The notes beneath the pieces were generated by a model. The model made no database searches. It was not told the DNA's origin and was given only the letters and a program-made list of their open reading frames with translations. Positions 43,093 through 55,150 of a stretch of 64,000 nucleotides of DNA are shown piece by piece. Location: the NCBI RefSeq assembly GCF_040954645.1, contig NC_092805.1:15526741-15590740 (forward strand). The letters run 5' to 3'. Position 1 is the stretch's first letter. The number at the start of each line of letters is the position of its first letter. This DNA comes from Diabrotica undecimpunctata. Its lineage: Eukaryota > Arthropoda > Insecta > Coleoptera > Chrysomelidae. A program made the position numbers and the translations under genes.

Positions 43093-43639
43093 GTTTAGAA
43101 TAAAGGAAGAAGAAAAGCAAATTAAATAAAATGTCGTCATATTAAGTCATTCTGTCAATTTTATAGTAGCATCTTCACGAGGTTAAGCCTCTAAAGTTAC
43201 AACAACTTTATTGTTCAATGTATTTTTTGTTTTGGAAGTTGTAGTATGTTTTGATAAAGAGTTAAAGTAACTCGAAAGCTCAACAAACCTTAAACAGTTT
43301 CACTAAAAGAGAAGCAGAATTTGTCAAACTTTCCTTAGTCCTTATATAAATTGGTATCAATAGACTGCTATAACGTTATTTAGGTATTCCCTACGTCTTC
43401 AGACAGTCGAGTAGATACAAACTCATACACGGAAAGCCAGCAAATATGTCCAGCTATTTCCACTTCTCCAGCGTTAACTTTAAAAAGCGCCACCTATTCT
43501 GGTAGCCTTGAACGAACACGACTGTCGTTTTCTGTTTTTTTGAGCTGTACGAAATGTGTAAAAGATTTACAAATTTCAGCAATAGATTTGTTACGGCTTT
43601 AATGAATTGAGACGCAAAATATATTAAATAGCAAAAAGG

Positions 43640-44192
43640 AGCACAAAGCAACAGTACGATTAGAAAATGAAATGTCCGAGATCTTCACAGTCGAAAAAGG
43701 AGTTAGACAGGGTTGCATATTGTCACCGGCATTATTTAACATATACTCTGAAAACATCTTTAGAGAGGCCTTGGACGAATCACAAGATAGGATTGCTGTA
43801 AATGGCCAACTTATAAACAATATTAGATATAGGCAGATATATGGCAGATAGTGCGCAGGGGTTCCAAAGGATGATGGATAACGTTGTAGAAGCATGTATC
43901 AAATACGGCCTAAAACTAAATTGCAAAAAGACAAAAATAATGATCATTAGTAAGAACACCAACATAAACGCCCAAATTTAAATAGAAAATACACCGTTAG
44001 AAAGAGTGAAAGAAATATGCTATTTGGGCTGCAATATTAAGGATACTTGGGATCACAGCTACGAAATAAAAACTTGTACTGAAAAAGCTAGAAGCTCTTT
44101 CAACAGCCTTGGGAAGAGTCTTTGCAACTTATCTTTAAGTATCAATATATATGTCAAATGCCTCAAAAAATATGGGCCAGCAAGTAAATGAG
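43640..44192 (+). pseudogene. RTE reverse transcriptase palm and thumb
   Basis: Frames give EKGVRQGCILSPALFNIYSE, then NGQLINNIRY followed by an 8-base disturbance where ADDT is expected, then MADSAQGFQRMMDNVVEAC, LKLNCKKTKIMIISKN and ICYLGCNIKDTWDHSYEIK. The copy stops near 44190 and its missing 3' part may be at 44770-45005. Finger domain and endonuclease are absent, so it is 5'-truncated. Confidence 0.8.
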
Positions 44193-44194
44193 GA

Positions 44195-44765
44195 AAGATA
44201 ATGGTATCAATGCCCAACAATAGAGCCAGAAACATCAGCCACCAATTCACCCTGATCACCAAGGAGAACGTCATGATGAAAGAAATCAAGCGAAGAATAA
44301 TCCTAGCAAACAAATGCTATTTTGGACTGAGTAGACATATGAAAAGCAGAAACTTAAGCCAAAAAACAAAAATAACCATATACAAAATCCTTATACAACC
44401 AGTGTTGACATATGGATCGGAGACATGGACCATTTCCAAGGCAGATGAAAACCTCCTGCTTATATTTGAACGAAGGATCCTGAGAAGAATATTCGGTGGC
44501 ATCTGTGAAAATGGTGTTTGTAGAAGGAGTTACAACTTTAGATATATCACAGATGTAAACATATATTAGGTGGTAAAGACACAGTATCTCTTATAAAAAT
44601 AGGAAGACTAAGATGAGCAGGACATCTGGCAAGATCACAGCAGAACAACGCTCCTAGAAGAATCCTTATGTCACAACCTGTGGAAAGTAGAAATAGGGAT
44701 AGGTCAAAACTTAGATGGAGGGATGTAGTAAATGAGGATGGTAGAAAAATTGGCGCAGCAAACTG
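44195..44765 (+). mobile_element. Different RTE subfamily, C-terminal fragment
   Basis: A frame of 122 codons reads EIKRRIILANKCYFGLSRHM, LIQPVLTYGSETWTISKADE and FERRILRRIFGG; after a stop it continues IKIGRLRWAGHLARSQQ-like and KLRWRDVVNEDGRKIGAANW. It resembles the piece at 35646-36182, not the flanking copy. It lies between two parts of another RTE element, but a deletion in the host hides the junctions. Confidence 0.75.
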
Positions 44766-44769
44766 GCAA

Positions 44770-45008
44770 CAGTTGTAAATGGATAGAATTAACTTACTTT
44801 GGCCACCTCATGCGTAATGATAGATTCTACAAGGGAAGATTGAGGGTAGGAGAGTCCCTGGACATAGACATTATATCCTGGCTGGCCAGTCTTAGGAAGT
44901 GGACTGGTCTAACGTCAACTGATCTATTTCGAGCTGCTGTGAATAGAATAAGATGGGTCAATGTGGTCGCCAACATCTCTAGAAGATAGGCACATTTAGA
45001 AGAAGAAG
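44770..45008 (+). mobile_element. RTE 3' end with (GAA)n tail
   Basis: The strand reads ELTYFGHLMRNDRFYKGRL, IISWLASLRKWTGLTSTDLF and RAAVNRIRWVNVVANISRR, then the tail AGAAGAAGAAG at about 44998. It is probably the end of the element that begins at 43640. Confidence 0.75.
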
Positions 45009-46075
45009 ATATATGTATATATACTTAAAAAATATAATAAATTATTATGTGGATTATAATTTATGTCATTTATGTATCGAATGTTCATTTTTTATTAGCA
45101 ACTGTTAAGAAACAAAGCAAGAGTGCTGCTATTCCTAGTTTTTAAATTATTTTATCATGTCTGGACAGAATTTTTGTAATTTGATAAAATGTTTACAGGT
45201 AATTAAATGTTAACGAATGACACAAACAACAGTTTATGTTCTAGTACCCTGTCGTTTTCATACCGGTAATTATAATTCCCTTATAAAAAAGCTTTAATTT
45301 ACTCGGTTCGTTGTTCCAACTGAATTTATAAGGATTCTCGTTATTTTTGAGTTATAGCTTTCAAATATAGACTTTATGGTGTACGTTTATTCGTTTAGTT
45401 ACGTTCCATTTATACCATAATTGGACTCTTGTAATCTGTAAGTGATAAATTTCATGACAAGCAAGTTGAAACAACATTCTTTGGAATATTCAAGCATTTG
45501 CTGTTCACACTTGCGACCTGTCAATACCTTTCAGAATATATGAAACAAATCGTTTATTATTCTTAAATATGTAGCTCTCAAAGTGTAACGTAAATCCTGA
45601 TTAATGATATTTTTAAACGAATACGAAGATAAGGTCTACTAGAAGTAAGATACAGCTGTTTTTTATTTATTTCTGTTCAGACCATAAATATCTGATACAT
45701 AGTTTTAGGTTTATTTTACTATAAAGTGTTTTTATATATACACCGTTTTTTGAAAAGCTGTCTGACTCTTTAATATTCACCTGAAGATAAAATTTCATCA
45801 GTTTAAGAAGCCTTTTTAAATATTGGTATCAAATTATTGGCCTATCTACACTTGAGTTTTCCTTTGTCCATTGGAAACTGGTTTCTTCACAATGCAACAA
45901 CTGTTATCACTTCACTTGTATAACTTTACGAATCCGAATGCAAGTACGTCTCATATGTGAAAAAAACTTGTTTGGTTTTTCCTACGAGATATTCTTTCAG
46001 GCATTCAGAACATTGAAGTGAACATAAAACTGCTCAATATAGATATCATTTCTGTAAAATTCTGCAAAAGATTTT
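45009..46075. other. AT-rich spacer
   Basis: No frame, RNA gene or repeat is recognised. Confidence 0.45.
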
Positions 46076-46085
46076 CTTGTATAGA

Positions 46086-46405
46086 CATTCTTCTTCTTCT
46101 GGTTCCTATCCGTTTCGGATGTTGGAAATCATATTGGCAATCATGACCTTGCTCGCTGCGGCTCGAAACAGCTCCGTTGAGGTTTTCTTAAACCATGTTC
46201 TTAAATTCCGCAGCCATGATATTCTCCTTCTACCGGGTCCTCGCTTACCTTTGACTTTATCTTGCAATATAGACTGCAGCAGGGAGTAACGGTGCTGATT
46301 TCTCATAACGTGTCCAAGATATTGCAATTTTATGCGTTTGATCGTAAACACAATCTCTGGTTCCTTCTTCATTTTTTCTAGAATGTATAGACATAGGATG
46401 TACAA
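46086..46405 (-). mobile_element. RTE LINE 3' fragment
   Basis: The minus-strand frame reads IKLQYLGHVMRNQHRYSLLQ, GKRGPGRRRISWLRNLRTWF and ELFRAAASKVMIANMISNIR, with a (TTC)n tail at about 46087 on the plus strand. It is the last about 100 residues of the SWLRNLR subfamily and is open throughout, so it may be fairly young. Confidence 0.82.
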
Positions 46406-46639
46406 TCAATATCTTTCAGATCTCAGTATAAAAGTGACCTCTTCGAAATCTGGAATCATGTTTTAATATTTTTTTAATTTCCTTTAGAGATATCTTCATT
46501 TGCAGCCACTAGATTTTTTTTTTATTATATATTGAGTTTCTAACGTTATTATTTATAATGGCGCACAGCTCTTGAGGATGAAAAATCGACCTCAAAGTTG
46601 ATTCACAGATGACAAGTCTATACAGATCTGGGAAATAAA

Positions 46640-46950
46640 GTCACCTGAAAGAGTGGCTGAAGACAGCGTTTATAATCATACCTAAAAAACAAGCAGTAAA
46701 ATAGTGCTCTGACTGTCAAACACTAAGCCACTTGTGTTTTGTTGACTTCGAAAGAGCTTTTAGTAGAGTAAGACTGTAGTAACACAAACGCTGGAGATCT
46801 TTGGGGCACACAAAATGAACGAGGCCGCGTTGCTTAGAATCGAAGAGATGTGGGCATGGTTCCTTTGATATTTTTTTTGTTACACAAGCTAAAGTAAAAT
46901 TGGGGAGAAAGTCGAGGCTCTACAATAGGGTTGTAGCATCAATAATATAA
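46640..46950 (+). pseudogene. Decayed LINE reverse transcriptase fragment
   Basis: Plus-strand pieces read WLKTAFIIIPKKQ, then VDFERAFSRVR (equivalent to FEKAFDRV) and EIFGAHKMNEAALLRIEEMW, with many stops. Clade is uncertain but the motif order fits an RTE or R2-like palm entry. Confidence 0.5.
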
Positions 46951-47261
46951 ATTAAAAGGAAAAGGATGGCTAACAATAACTAAAGATAATCGCTTCTATT
47001 AGTTGAAGTACAATACCCAATAAGTAAGTTGGACTACAACAGTAGCAAATAAAGAAATATTGATAATGATGAACACCCGATTGCAGATTATTAACACAAC
47101 AAAATAAGAAAAACCTCAAATTTGAGACACAAAAACCGGCAATACTCTAATTAATTAAAACTGTAATAGACATAAATTTTCTGTGATAATCGCTGATTTT
47201 GTACGTTACGGTTAGTCTTTTTTACAACCTTGTGTTGTTTAAGACTTGTCCTGTCCGATAT
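46951..47261. other. AT-rich spacer
   Basis: Nothing recognised. Confidence 0.4.
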
Positions 47262-47265
47262 TTAA

Positions 47266-49789
47266 CAGATTAAGTGCCATGAGAGGCCAACACGGACTCA
47301 CACATAAAATTTATACGAGCCGCGTGATGCTGACGTGGAATCACGCGCTAGGTCATCAGAAAACGTTGTGTAGCTCAACAGCGGCTTCTCGAACTCATTT
47401 AAAATAAACGGGTGCATTTCGAGCACGGCCAGATGATCTAGAAAGTATACTTGGAATGTGTTTCTGAGATGTCAACGAGGACTCACATGGCCCACAATAT
47501 TTATGAATAACAATTGCGTAATTATATATTTTTTTGTTATAATATAATTATATAATATATTATATTCCTAGTAAGAACACATTCTAGGCAAAATAAGCTT
47601 TATTTTCATAAAACAAAACGTGAGAAATTTACATCAAAATTGTATATAAAGTACAAATTTATTTTTTTATCACGGAATGTATGACAAAAAACAGCCAAGG
47701 CAATAGAATTTTTTACAGTCATCACATGTCAATAAGGTGTTGGTTGCTTTCCTCTCTGTTGCTTGTCTTCCTTCCTCTTCCATTTTTGCTTAACACGTTG
47801 TACATCTTCTTCTGCCTACACGACCAACATCGCTGAGTTTGTGACTATTTTCCATAATGACTGGTGTGACAATAAAATCTCCTAACAGGCCCCGAATTAC
47901 CTCTTCCTTGAATTTGATAATCGTCATGCTTTCGATACATTTCGATTGCATCGATAATTTTCTGTACTATTTTATTCCTTTACGTAATGGCGAATTATAG
48001 CTTTTCATTTGATCTGATATATCAATGAAGCTTTTATATTCGATGAAATTCTTTGGATTTACAACACCACCGCGTGCCGTCTGCATTGTTACCATTTAGT
48101 CAGCGAATTTGGTATTAATCATCAGAACATCTCGCTTACCCCTCCACTTCTGAACAACGATGCCCGATTTACTTTGTTCAGCTACATGTTCGCCTACTTT
48201 TAATTTTTTGAAAATGACGTTTTTGGTATTATATTTGCGGTTTGCAAGTAGCGTACCAATCGGCGAAGTTTTTCTGTGTAGGAGTTCGTGTGCAAGTGTG
48301 ACAGAACTGTAGTAGTTATCAATCGCAAGTGTTCGTCCTGTGTCAAGTAATAGTCCATACGTTTCATTACTACATTTGTTAGTACGGTGCTACCTTCATT
48401 ATGTTCTTTTCCACAATATACGTTAAAATCGTAAGTATAACCACCTTCCAGACAAAGTTTGAATAATTTTATCCCAAATTTGTGCCTCTTATTGGCAATA
48501 TACTGCTTAAATTTTAGTCACCCTCGAAAAGGACTAAAGTTTTGTCAATGCAAATATTTTCCTTTGGAACGATGGCAGCCTTGAATTTATCCTTCAGTCT
48601 GCTAACCATGGGAACGATCTTCTGCAAACGGTCATCTGTTGTTACTGAATTATCGTTGAAATGCAGCGCTTTCCACAATAATTGGAAGCGATTCCTTGAC
48701 ATTACTTTTTTGATATTATTAACATAAAGATCATTCTTTGACCAGTACAAGTGAAAAGACGGAACATGACATAATCCTATCCATATAACTATTTCCAGGA
48801 ATCGTTTGTACTACGCGGTGATACGTGCGTTTTTTTTCTGATTTATTTCCTGACACTGAAGGGCATAACGATTTGTTTCTTCGACCTTAAAGTTAAAAAA
48901 AAATCAAAATCAGTTGAACAAAATAAACTAGATATTTACCATCATGGTTAAAAGAACATCGTCTACAAAATATTCGTAGAATTGAAAAGGCGATTTGTTG
49001 TAGAAGTTTTCGCATAATTGTGTATGAAATCTTGCAGAATTTTAGTCCTCAAATGTAAATTTCTGTAAATTTTCGCTGTTGACTGGCCTCCAGATAATAG
49101 CTAATTCAGTGCACTGGACACCATTGATTCTTCTAAAATTTTCTATTTGGAGACTTCAGAATGTTGGGCAATGACAGATTCTTTAGCAGCATCAACATGT
49201 TCTCCGAAATTCGTATAATCTTTTTCTTTACTGTTGGACGCCGATACATCTTGTCCCAACGATTTGGTATTTCCGCCACACGTTTTATTTTTTTATTCTA
49301 TTCCGGAGCACTGGATTCGTTTTCAATATCACTAGAATCAGTTGGTTGGTACTCGTTCGAATGATACGTGTCGCCAAACTCATCCGATTCTTCATCTGAC
49401 AAAATTTCTTGCCAATATTTTTTAAGTTTTTGTTGCTCGTTCTCGCACCACTGCATTGTACCGCTCTAATTACAGCGACGGCGCCTTGGCTTTTTAGATT
49501 TGCCGAGACGTCAACAGGAATAGACAAGTGAAGGCTTGATGCCATATTGGACTCTCGTAGGCATTTTCTGATAAAAATCTTGCTGGTGACCGCGAAACTC
49601 TAACGTTGACTTAATGAAATTTTAACCAAAATTCGCATTTTAGAATGTTAGATTCTGATTTGAAAGTTAAAGAGAGTAATAGAATTTTATAAAAAAGATA
49701 TACTTTTTTAAAAAAGATACACTTTTTTAAAAACAAAGTGATCGGCCAATAAACACATTAAAATTTTCAATATAGTGGCATTTAACCTG
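47266..49789 (-). mobile_element. piggyBac element with TTAA ends (2,524 bp)
   Basis: TTAA borders both ends (47262-47265 and 49790-49793). The outermost bases, CAGATTAAGTGCCAT on the left and ATGGCATTTAACCTG (GTGGCATTTAACCTG) on the right, are inverted with a few mismatches. The transposase fills the element on the minus strand. Length and target site are classic for piggyBac. Confidence 0.85.
47690..49545 (-). pseudogene. piggyBac transposase, all three catalytic Asp visible
   Basis: The start ATG is at 49545 (MASSLHLSIP). An acidic N-terminal region after a shift reads LSDEESDEFGDTYHSNEYQ. The catalytic core reads CIDKTLVLFEGD (first Asp, 48514-48570), AIDNYYSSVTLAHELL (second Asp, about 48330), KWRGKRDVLMINTKFAD and FIDISDQMKSYNSPLR (third Asp, about 48025). 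Near the end a CxxC-type finger TCDDCKKFYCLGC follows. Stops and shifts occur at about 49285, 49030, 48790, 48513 and 47950. Otherwise it is full length. Confidence 0.82.
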
Positions 49790-49793
49790 TTAA

Positions 49794-50540
49794 AATTGTA
49801 TGGTGTGTGTACCATAATGTATTAAACTCAATGTTTAAGGTACAGTACAACTCTTTATATCTGCATTATATCCCAAAATAGTATAGTGTTCTCTGCAATA
49901 ATCTTACTTGTTATATTTATTTGACGTTATAATAGTTTTGCAAATAAAACCATCTAAGCTTCAGTTTATTAGAACTTTTTTTAGCCAAGTTATTATAAGC
50001 ATATTAAAAATAATTAATTTTATTCATCCAACAAGTGTATTAAAATGCAAAAAGATCGTTTCACTTGTTTAAAAAATCTTGCAAGGTTTTGCTTTTCTCG
50101 ATTTTCTTTATCTATCAGTAGATGTAATTACCTTTAACATTGAAGTTGGCTTTTAAAACGCCGGTGACAGCATGACAACACGACAGACATAACAATACAC
50201 CAACGTACAAATCGTCTGAAGCACATATTCCAGGTCAACGGATTTCCCACGCGACGTACTTGAAAGGTCGAGGTGTGAATTCCGAAAGTATTACTTTTAA
50301 GAATCATCAGCTGGTTGACCACTGTTTACTTTTATTTCACTTTCGATTCGAACACTGTATGAAATAAATGGGTTGTTATGTTACAAAAAATTTATAAACT
50401 ATATAATAAGTAATGTTGGATCTGCATAATGAATGTAATTTATCTTCTTGTTAAGTATTTTAGCAAGAAGTTCTAAAAGGTATGAGATTTTTCTCTGTTG
50501 GATTTAATAATGTCTCTATGAAAATTAATAAGCAAATAAT
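49794..50540. other. AT-rich spacer
   Basis: A 62-codon frame at 50134-50322 has no familiar motif. No other feature. Confidence 0.4.
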
Positions 50541-50749
50541 TATCCCCTTGACCTCAAAATTATGGTAAAAATATAAAAAAAAATTCCTACTTTTTTGTAT
50601 TTTTCTGTTTTGTTTTGTATGTCACAGGTATATGGCACACTATGCATTAAAACAAAATTCAACAAGTAAAATTAATAAAAGAATGACATTTATGACTTTC
50701 TAATTATAATAATTATTCAGTGTGAATGTTGAAAAAATAATTTCTATAT

Positions 50750-53700
50750 TTGTTTAAGCAAAGAAAAACATTACACATCTCGCATTTTATGAAGCTTTTT
50801 AAACCACAGGGATATTTGCATCTTTGGCATTCGATACACCATAATAGAAGATGACTCTATCCATCAATTCGTACATCTTGCATTTGAATATCGGTTTGCT
50901 GGACCCCTTCTTTTCTTGTTTTGTAAATTTTCCATAGCTCCACACAGACGACCCCTTTTTGTAGTAAAACCAGCTTTATTAACTTTGCACAAACAATTTA
51001 CTACTGCCGTTTTGTAATCTGCCAGAACTATTATTATTATGCTCATTGTCACTTCTTCTCCAAAGAATCCACGGATTTACAGTCATCAAATCAATAATAT
51101 GGAAAAACATACGCATGTAAAATATACATAAAATATACATTTTCATACCATGTTTTGGATCTGAGTTTGATCCTATAATATCCCAACATTGATTCCAGGA
51201 GATCTTCTTCTTCTGGTAGTGCCTATCCTCTATGGATGTTGGCTACCACAATGGCCCATCGTATTTTATTAGCAGCTGTTCGAAATAGGTCATACCTGTC
51301 CACTGTCTCAAATTCGTAAGCCAGGATATTCGGCGGTGTCGTGATCCTGTATTTCCTTCTATTTTTCCTTCTAATATCAACAGTAGGATTCTGTATTTAT
51401 TTTCATTTCTCACTATATGTCCGAAGTATGCTAACTTTCTTTCTTTAATGGATTTCAAGACTTCAGGTTCTTTTTGTAAACGTTGCATTACTGCGTCGTT
51501 AGTTATATGATGTACATATGATATTCCGAACATGCGACGATAGCACCACATCTCGAAAGACTGCAACCATCTGCAAGACGGATCAGTGAGTGCCCATGCT
51601 TCTGCTCCATACATAAGAACAGAAAACACATAACAATTAAGGATTTTGAGTCGGAGATGTAAGTTCAAGGTTAAATTGCAGAGAACTTTCTTCATCTATT
51701 GGAAGGCACTCCTTGCTTTTTCGATCCTACATTTAATCTCGTATGAGTGATCCCATCTGTCTGTGATGTTGCATCCTAGGTATGTTATTTTTTCTGTTCT
51801 ATCCAATACCTCATTGTCTGCCATAAACTTTGCATCTGTATCTTGGTTTTTGCTTATGATCATAATCTTCGTCTTCTTATTATTAAGTTTCATTGCATAT
51901 TTTCTACCGATGTTAACTACTTGATCTATCAGTCTTTGTAATCCTTCAGCACTATTCGCAACAAGGACAGTGTCGTCTGCATATCTTAGATTATTTATTA
52001 CTTCACCGTTAACAATCGCACCATCAGTCGTTTCTCCCAAAGCTTCTCAAAATAGACGTTCAGAGTACGCATTAAACAGCAAAGGCGAGAGTATGCAACC
52101 TTGTAGTACTCCTCTTTGTATTGGGACTTCATCGGATAATTGATTGTCTACTCGAATCTTGGCTAGTTGTTTCCTATAGAGATTAGCTATTATTCTTATA
52201 TCCTTGTCATCGATGTTTGCAATTCGCAAAGTTTCAATAAGCCCCTCATGTTGTACTTTGTCAAATGCCTTTTCGAAGTCAATGAAACAGGCAAAGACAT
52301 CTGTATTAACACCTCTTGCTCGTTGTATCAATACGTGTGCCAAGACCGCTGCGAAATCCAAATTGTACAACAGCAATACCCGCCTAAAAATTTCTTGTAT
52401 ATACGAGCATGGATGATGTTTAAGAATATTTTGAGTGAGTGGTTCATGAGGCTAAGGATTCGGTGTTCTTCACATTTCTTAGTATTTGCTTTTTTTGGCA
52501 GTGGTATAAATATAGACATGTACCAATCTTTTAGTAAAATTCCTGTTTCATATATACGGTTAAATAATTATGACATAATGTCAAGTTGATTATCTTCTAT
52601 GAATTTCAATACCTCAGCATATATTCCATCAGGTCCTGGAGCTTTGTTGTTTTTTAGACGACTTACTTCTGATTTTGTTATTGTTGGTCCATTCTCGACG
52701 TTGTCATATACTTCAATGTGTTGGTTGTCACTGAACAGTTCTGCTATATATTCCTGCCATCTGTCCAATTTTTCTTGCGTATGGAATAGTATGTTTTCAT
52801 TTTTATCAAACAGTGCAGTGGGCATTGTTGTTCTATATATTCCTGCCCCCATATACTTGTAGATCGTTACAGCTTTTGGACATGGAACCATTATATGTGT
52901 CTTATCCTTTTTTGAAAACCGTTTAACTTTAACTGTAGGCATACTCCCAGCATATGTTGATAAAATGTTTACTAATTTGTTGTCATACCATGTAACAACA
53001 GATATTTTTATACCATTAATTGTGGGGACTTTCTCTACCATAGCTCCTCGGTCGTTCTTTTTTAATTCAGCCTCTTTTGGCATATTATTGTTTGGCACTA
53101 TGTTTATTCTAACTGTTTCAAGTGGTAATGTTTGGTTTTGGTTTTATTAGATAAATTTGCAATGGGACGCTGTTGAACCAATTATCAAAGAATATTTTGT
53201 GATTTATGAGTCTCGGTACTGTTTGCGTTAGCCGAAGAACCACATTTGAACTTACCCCTAAATCAGGAAAACCATCGGGTACAACATTATTTTGGCTTCC
53301 TACAAAAATTTCTTAATCGTAGGAAAATCCGCTGACACCATTAAGAACAAACACCTTATATCCCCATTTGTGGGGTTTTTGCGGATTATATTGTTTTATA
53401 GATGAACGCGCCTTTGTTGGAATTATCTGTTCATCTATGGCTAAAGATTCCTCTTTCGGAACTCTGAGTAACTTATTCCTTAGTTTATTTAGTAGCGGTC
53501 GGATTTTAAAAAGTTTATCATGACCAGGATTATCGGCAGCAATATCATCGTTAATTTTCGCAAAATGTAAAAAAGGTTAGTTCTTCCCATCTATTGTATG
53601 ACATAACATCTGAGATCAATCGATGATTCAGGCTGGAGGTCCAATTACATCTAGTGTTTGGCAATTGCACTATTAACATTTAAATACAGGTTCCTAAGAA

Positions 53701-54067
53701 CTGTTCTAGCTCATTTTCAGAAAGTTTTAAAAGTTTTGAGGTCTTTTTTCCACTGAATATAATATAGTTTGATAAACTATATCTTTGATCATCTCATTTG
53801 TTAAAAAAAATTTAAATATGCGTAAGAGGAATTCGCTTGTTGCAACTCAGGTGGCAGGTCAGTAGAACCGAGAAATCTTATATCATCATCTGATGTTACC
53901 AAATTTCCTTCTTTCCAAGTTGGATAATTTTTATTTCTATTCTTTATTAGATTACGTCGTAATTCGCCCAAAGAAATATCGTCTTCGCTATCCGAACTGC
54001 TTTCTAAATCCGTTTCTGGGATAATAATATCTGATTCATATTCATATTGTGGCCATATATGCCACAA
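50750..54067 (-). pseudogene. piggyBac transposase split at GVD by a LINE
   Basis: The N-terminal part starts at 54067 with an acidic region ESSSDSEDDISLGELRRNL. Further on the core reads ESLAIDEQIIPTKARSSIKQ (first Asp, about 53440), IFFDNWFNSVPLQ (second Asp, about 53200), VTWYDNKLVNILSTYAGSMP and CPKAVTIYKYMG at about 52860. There the RTE LINE (51206-52854) begins. The piggyBac resumes at about 51203 with LLESMLGYYRIKLRSKTW, then MFFHIIDLMTVNPWILWRR and a basic C-terminus to about 50760. In piggyBac GVD-LLD comes right at the junction, so the third Asp region is split. Several stops also lie in the N-terminal part. Confidence 0.83.
51206..52854 (-). mobile_element. RTE-clade LINE inserted in piggyBac
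   Basis: From 52854 downward: TTMPTALFDKNENILFHTQE, EVSRLKNNKAPGPDGIYAEV (RT fingers), SIFIPLPKKANTKKCEEHRI, FIDFEKAFDKVQHEGLIETL, GVLQGCILSPLLFNAYSE, NNLRYADDTVLVANSAEGLQ (intact YADD, 51975), NNKKTKIMIISKN, YLGCNITDRWDHSYEIK, YGAEAWAL, WCYRRMFGISYVHH, YFGHIVRN and RRISWLTNLRQWTG. The tail is (TTC)n at 51208. Only a few shifts or stops break it (about 52567, 52380, 52044 and 51695), so it is among the best preserved RT copies here. The endonuclease is truncated away. Confidence 0.87.
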
Positions 54068-54429
54068 GCATATTTTTGATCAAAAAATACCAAAATATAA
54101 ATAAATACATGAAAATTCTTACAGAAATTCTTTCTTGAAGGTATATTCTCTCTATTCTTTTTTGTACAAAAACAATTAGGAGAAACTTCGATAATTGAAT
54201 ATCAAATTGCACAATTCTTATGAACAGCTGTCAGACCACGGCCATTTGCAAACTTTCATAGAAGTTCACTTTGCTGCATTGAGATGGCGCTTCGTTACCG
54301 GTTATACGAAATATGTGCTCTATATGAACATGTCATGCATAAATACTTTAAAATAAGATTCGATCTCTAACGGTTAGGTATAAAAATAAGTATTGTGCCA
54401 TATATGACTCACTATGCAGTCAGGGGTTA

Positions 54430-54870
54430 ATAAAAAAAGAATCGGATAACAAAAAGGAAGTGGAACTGCCCTACAAAATTAACCAGACACTAAGTTTATA
54501 TTAAAATCGAATATTTTCTCCTCGATCTCGATAATAGCTCTCATCCTTTCAGGCATAGACTGGATCAAAGCATCAATCCCATTTTGCAGTATTTGTTCCC
54601 ACTGTTATCCCAATTTGTCCCCCCCCCCTTAAATGCTCAATGAAGTTAGGGTTTAAACTTCTAGGAAAAAAGGCTAGTATGTACTCGAATACTAATATAT
54701 TTAAAGTAGTGCATTGCTACCTTGGCTATTTGCGGCCAAGCATTATCCCACATTGGTAGAAAACGTTTACATACAAAATGCATATATGGTACCACATGTT
54801 CTTCCAGGTATTCTCTAATGTACCTATCAACCTTAAGGTCACCTCCCCCTAACTTAACAAGTTATGTATA
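54430..54870 (-). pseudogene. Tc1-type transposase C-terminal fragment
   Basis: The minus strand reads VDRYIREYLEEHVVPYMHFV and LPMWDNAWPQIAKV (second catalytic Asp, 54760; the usual DNARPH has Arg changed to Trp), then a gap, INFIEHL-like residues with a G-run, and ALIQSMPERMRAIIEIEEKI. It is the last half of a Tc1 transposase. The first Asp is absent. It lies next to the piggyBac right end. Confidence 0.75.
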
Positions 54871-54919
54871 TTCTTTCAAAGAAATGTTCCCGATTCTGTT
54901 TACAATATTGATAATAACT

Positions 54920-55150
54920 TCCTATATATGTGTGATCCTCATAATCGTCGTGGAGGAAGAGCCTGCATTTACTTGTCTTTTAAAATTACTAATAGTTTAT
55001 CTGTTAATTCCCTTGATATCACTAATATGAAACTTCTTGGCTTGAAAATGTGTCGTAACAACTCTTTTGTTTTTCACCTAGTGTGATCATCTCCTGATCT
55101 AACATCAAGTTTCATATGAAGTCAACAGATCTACTGTCAACAGAATTATT
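54920..55150 (+). pseudogene. CR1/Jockey-type endonuclease fragment
   Basis: The strand reads NNRRGGRACIYLSFKI, SLDITNMKLLGLKM and NSFVFHLV followed by SSPDLTS, the same block as GGVCIYL...CIYQSPDT in the LINE at 8228. Only about 70 residues remain. Confidence 0.6.

Larger units (their letters stand above)
42072..43639. other. Spacer with three kinds of repeat
   Basis: No gene is supported. The stretch holds a direct repeat (42410-42566), a degenerate tandem array (42590-42765) and a (CA)n tract. Confidence 0.5.
50544..54426 (-). mobile_element. piggyBac element carrying an RTE LINE
   Basis: The likely ends are CCCCTTGAC at 50544 (preceded by TTAT) and GTCAGGGG at 54426 (followed by TTAA), so one target copy would have mutated. 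Related subterminal words (ATATGGCAC, ACTATGC) occur at 50632-50648 and in inverted form at 54400-54415. Without the inserted LINE it would be about 2.2 kb, a normal piggyBac size. The borders are less certain than for the neighbouring copy. Confidence 0.6.
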
